Under the pieces are notes generated by a model. The model ran no database searches, was not told the origin of the DNA, and saw nothing but the letters and a program-made list of their open reading frames with translations. 7,455 nt of DNA. Source: Thermotoga sp. Lineage in GTDB: Bacteria > Thermotogota > Thermotogae > B21-G9. Below, one piece after another: positions 6,297-7,455 of this stretch (positions are counted from its first letter, which is position 1; the number at the start of each line of letters is the position of its first letter). The stretch is taken from positions 1 to 7,455 of the forward strand of contig QNAU01000062.1 in assembly GCA_003641545.1 (NCBI GenBank), written 5' to 3'. A program made the position numbers and the translations under genes.

Positions 6297-7340
6297 TCAT
6301 AATATTTTCCTGACGAGATCGATCGCATTTTCTGGACAGACTTCCTGACAAATGTAACATCTTATACATTTACTGTAATCCACCTTCTTTTTATCTATAT
6401 TTATGGCGTTGGTTGGACATTCATTTTCACATATTCTGCAGGATACGCACCTATTCTTGTTTATCCTTGGCACCCTCACGAATTGTCTCACCATCTTCTG
6501 CAGAATTTTTGGGATCGGAATGACATCCACCGTGTTCGGTAGTTCTATCGTCGAGCTCCACTCTCCATCCACTTCGAATTCAGGTATGAGCTTTCTCTTC
6601 CCAGCTTCCTTCAAGGTGTAAACTATGTTCGGCGGGACACCAAGTTGATTCACTACGACCCAATCTAAGGCGAACGCATTCTCAGATACAGCCAAAAGGT
6701 TGAATTCTTTCACCTTTCCGTTGCTTGGGCCATTTCCCTCCATGCCGATCACTCCATCCAGAATCGTGAGAGTCGGATTGACTATGAGGTGAACATCTAT
6801 TAGAAGGTTGGCAAAGTTGTCGTTCGTGCCGGCTCTCAAATGCCAACTCGCTTTTTCTCTTCCGACGACACAACCGAATGTATTCTTGACGCCCAACGTG
6901 AACACCATCTGAGAATGAGTTTTGAGTTTTGGGAGATTCACCACTTTGTCGGCTTCCAGAACCTTTCTGGATACCTTTATTTTTCTGTAAGTTCTTCCGC
7001 TAACTTCGATCGGATCGTCCAGATCTTCGATGGGAACACCGAGTTTTTCACACACGTCGAGGATTCCACTCGTTTTTCCGACACTTTTCGCGTTCCCCAC
7101 CGCCGGGCTATCACCGACGAATGGCTTCACACCAAGATCGAGCAAGAATTTTAAAACTGTCTCTACTATCCTTGGATGTGTGGTCACGCCATCCTGCGGT
7201 GGGTGGGGGGATAGCATGTTCGGTTTCACCAAGACTTTCTCTTCGGGTTTGAATCTGTTCTCGAATTTTTCGAGAAGATCCCGCAAGATTTTCTCCGAAT
7301 CATCGTAATTTGGGCATTTCCTCAGGTAAACTTTAACCAT
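6297..7340 (-). CDS. DUF362 protein with two C-terminal [4Fe-4S] ferredoxin motifs
   Basis: A protein of 347 residues with an N-terminal DUF362 domain and a bacterial-ferredoxin tail. DUF362 marks: VLVKPNML (39-43 for KPNML), THPRIVETV near 55, GDSPAVG at 76-82, NLPKLKTH (P137-H142), VKNTFGC (151-157) and DGVIGMEGNGP (195-205). The tail has C298-x2-C301-x2-C304-x3-C308-P and C325-x2-C328-x2-C331-x3-C335-P, a complete 2[4Fe-4S] set, so electron transfer is likely; the substrate of the DUF362 domain is not known. No signal peptide or membrane segment is seen. I chose ATG at 7340 because GGGGAG lies about 10 nt upstream. A GTG at 7358 would add 6 residues (353 total) but has no ribosome site. 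It follows the SEDS gene by 19 nt and is probably co-transcribed with it. Confidence 0.93.
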   Translation of the reverse strand: MVKVYLRKCPNYDDSEKILRDLLEKFENRFKPEEKVLVKPNMLSPHPPQDGVTTHPRIVETVLKFLLDLGVKPFVGDSPAVGNAKSVGKTSGILDVCEKLGVPIEDLDDPIEVSGRTYRKIKVSRKVLEADKVVNLPKLKTHSQMVFTLGVKNTFGCVVGREKASWHLRAGTNDNFANLLIDVHLIVNPTLTILDGVIGMEGNGPSNGKVKEFNLLAVSENAFALDWVVVNQLGVPPNIVYTLKEAGKRKLIPEFEVDGEWSSTIELPNTVDVIPIPKILQKMVRQFVRVPRINKNRCVSCRICENECPTNAINIDKKKVDYSKCIRCYICQEVCPENAIDLVRKIL

Positions 7341-7350
7341 GGTGTTCACA

Positions 7351-7356
7351 CTCCCC
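7351..7356 (-). promoter_or_regulatory. Ribosome binding site supporting the DUF362 ATG start
   Basis: GGGGAG on the minus strand lies 10 nt before the ATG at 7340 and directly downstream of the GTG at 7358. It could serve the ATG but not the GTG, so it argues for the shorter protein. Confidence 0.5.
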
Positions 7357-7359
7357 ACA

Positions 7360-7455
7360 TCATTTGTGCGTTAAAACACTCAAAACTATACCGTATCCGG
7401 ATAGAAAAGCCATTATCGAGCTACCACCTTGACTCAAGAATGGAAGTGTGAGTCC
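7360..7455 (-). CDS. SEDS family protein (RodA/FtsW-like), C-terminal 31 residues only
   Basis: Only the 3' end lies in the window: 31 codons and a TGA stop, reading leftwards from the right edge. The peptide begins GLTLPFLSQGGSSIMAFL and ends YGIVLSVLTHK. This is the hallmark end of SEDS polytopic membrane glycosyltransferases (RodA, FtsW, SpoVE), where a GLxLPFxSYGGSS loop precedes the last transmembrane helix. These enzymes polymerise lipid II into peptidoglycan strands with a class B penicillin-binding protein. The tail GIVLSVLTHK is closer to the E. coli RodA tail (GIVMSIHTHR) than to the FtsW tail, so RodA is slightly favoured, but the fragment is too short to choose. The usual tyrosine of SYGG is glutamine here. 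The stop lies 19 nt before the DUF362 ATG. Confidence 0.85.
   Translation of the reverse strand, partial: GLTLPFLSQGGSSIMAFLSGYGIVLSVLTHK

Noticed and set aside
6264..6328. CGATCGCAT present twice (about 6264-6272 and 6320-6328) near the convergent gene ends
   Set aside because: The core is the self-complementary GATC, common in this DNA, and the copies lie within two coding sequences. No hairpin or terminator form results.
7340..7358. GTG at 7358 as start of the DUF362 gene (353 residues)
   Set aside because: It has no ribosome site before it, and the extra residues MGSVNT have no family support. GGGGAG, 10 nt before the ATG at 7340, fits better. The longer form is not excluded.

Overview
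The window looks like a Thermotogota genome, of the Thermotoga/Pseudothermotoga kind. The codon use favours AGA/AGG for Arg and ATA/ATC for Ile, genes are packed with overlaps or gaps of a few bases, and ribosome binding sites are strong. The response regulator and the kinase match, as far as I remember, the TrrA/ThkA pair of Thermotoga maritima, which I also recall lying next to ileS. The genus is inference; no search was run.

Minus-strand block from about 5.78 kb down to base 1: four genes are read in one direction with almost no space between them. In order of transcription they are a small PIN-like Mut7-C nuclease with a zinc ribbon, a large cytosolic hybrid of three GAF domains, one PAS domain and a histidine kinase core, a single-domain response regulator, and isoleucyl-tRNA synthetase (ileS, running off the left edge). 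The junctions are an 8-nt overlap, a 4-nt ATGA overlap and a 6-nt gap, so the set is very probably one transcript with translational coupling.

Divergent intergenic region, 5782-5899: this is the only true intergenic space. It separates the operon from ridA on the plus strand. It holds a plausible sigma-A promoter for ridA, a weaker candidate for the operon, and a perfect 7-bp inverted repeat lying across the promoter elements.

Right part: ridA (5900-6283, plus) clears reactive enamines/imines. It ends 13 nt from a convergent minus-strand gene for a DUF362 protein with two [4Fe-4S] ferredoxin motifs (6297-7340). Just upstream of that gene is the last 31 codons of a SEDS-family (RodA/FtsW) cell-shape or division gene that enters from the right edge.

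How they may work together: the kinase and regulator form a cognate intracellular two-component pair without a DNA-binding output, placed in the same transcript as an essential tRNA-charging enzyme and a putative RNase. RidA acts on 2-iminobutyrate, the isoleucine-pathway intermediate, so an isoleucine/translation theme is possible but not shown. Every part of the window is accounted for by genes, apart from the 118-bp divergent region and short junctions. No RNA genes, mobile elements, CRISPR arrays or clear intrinsic terminators were seen.
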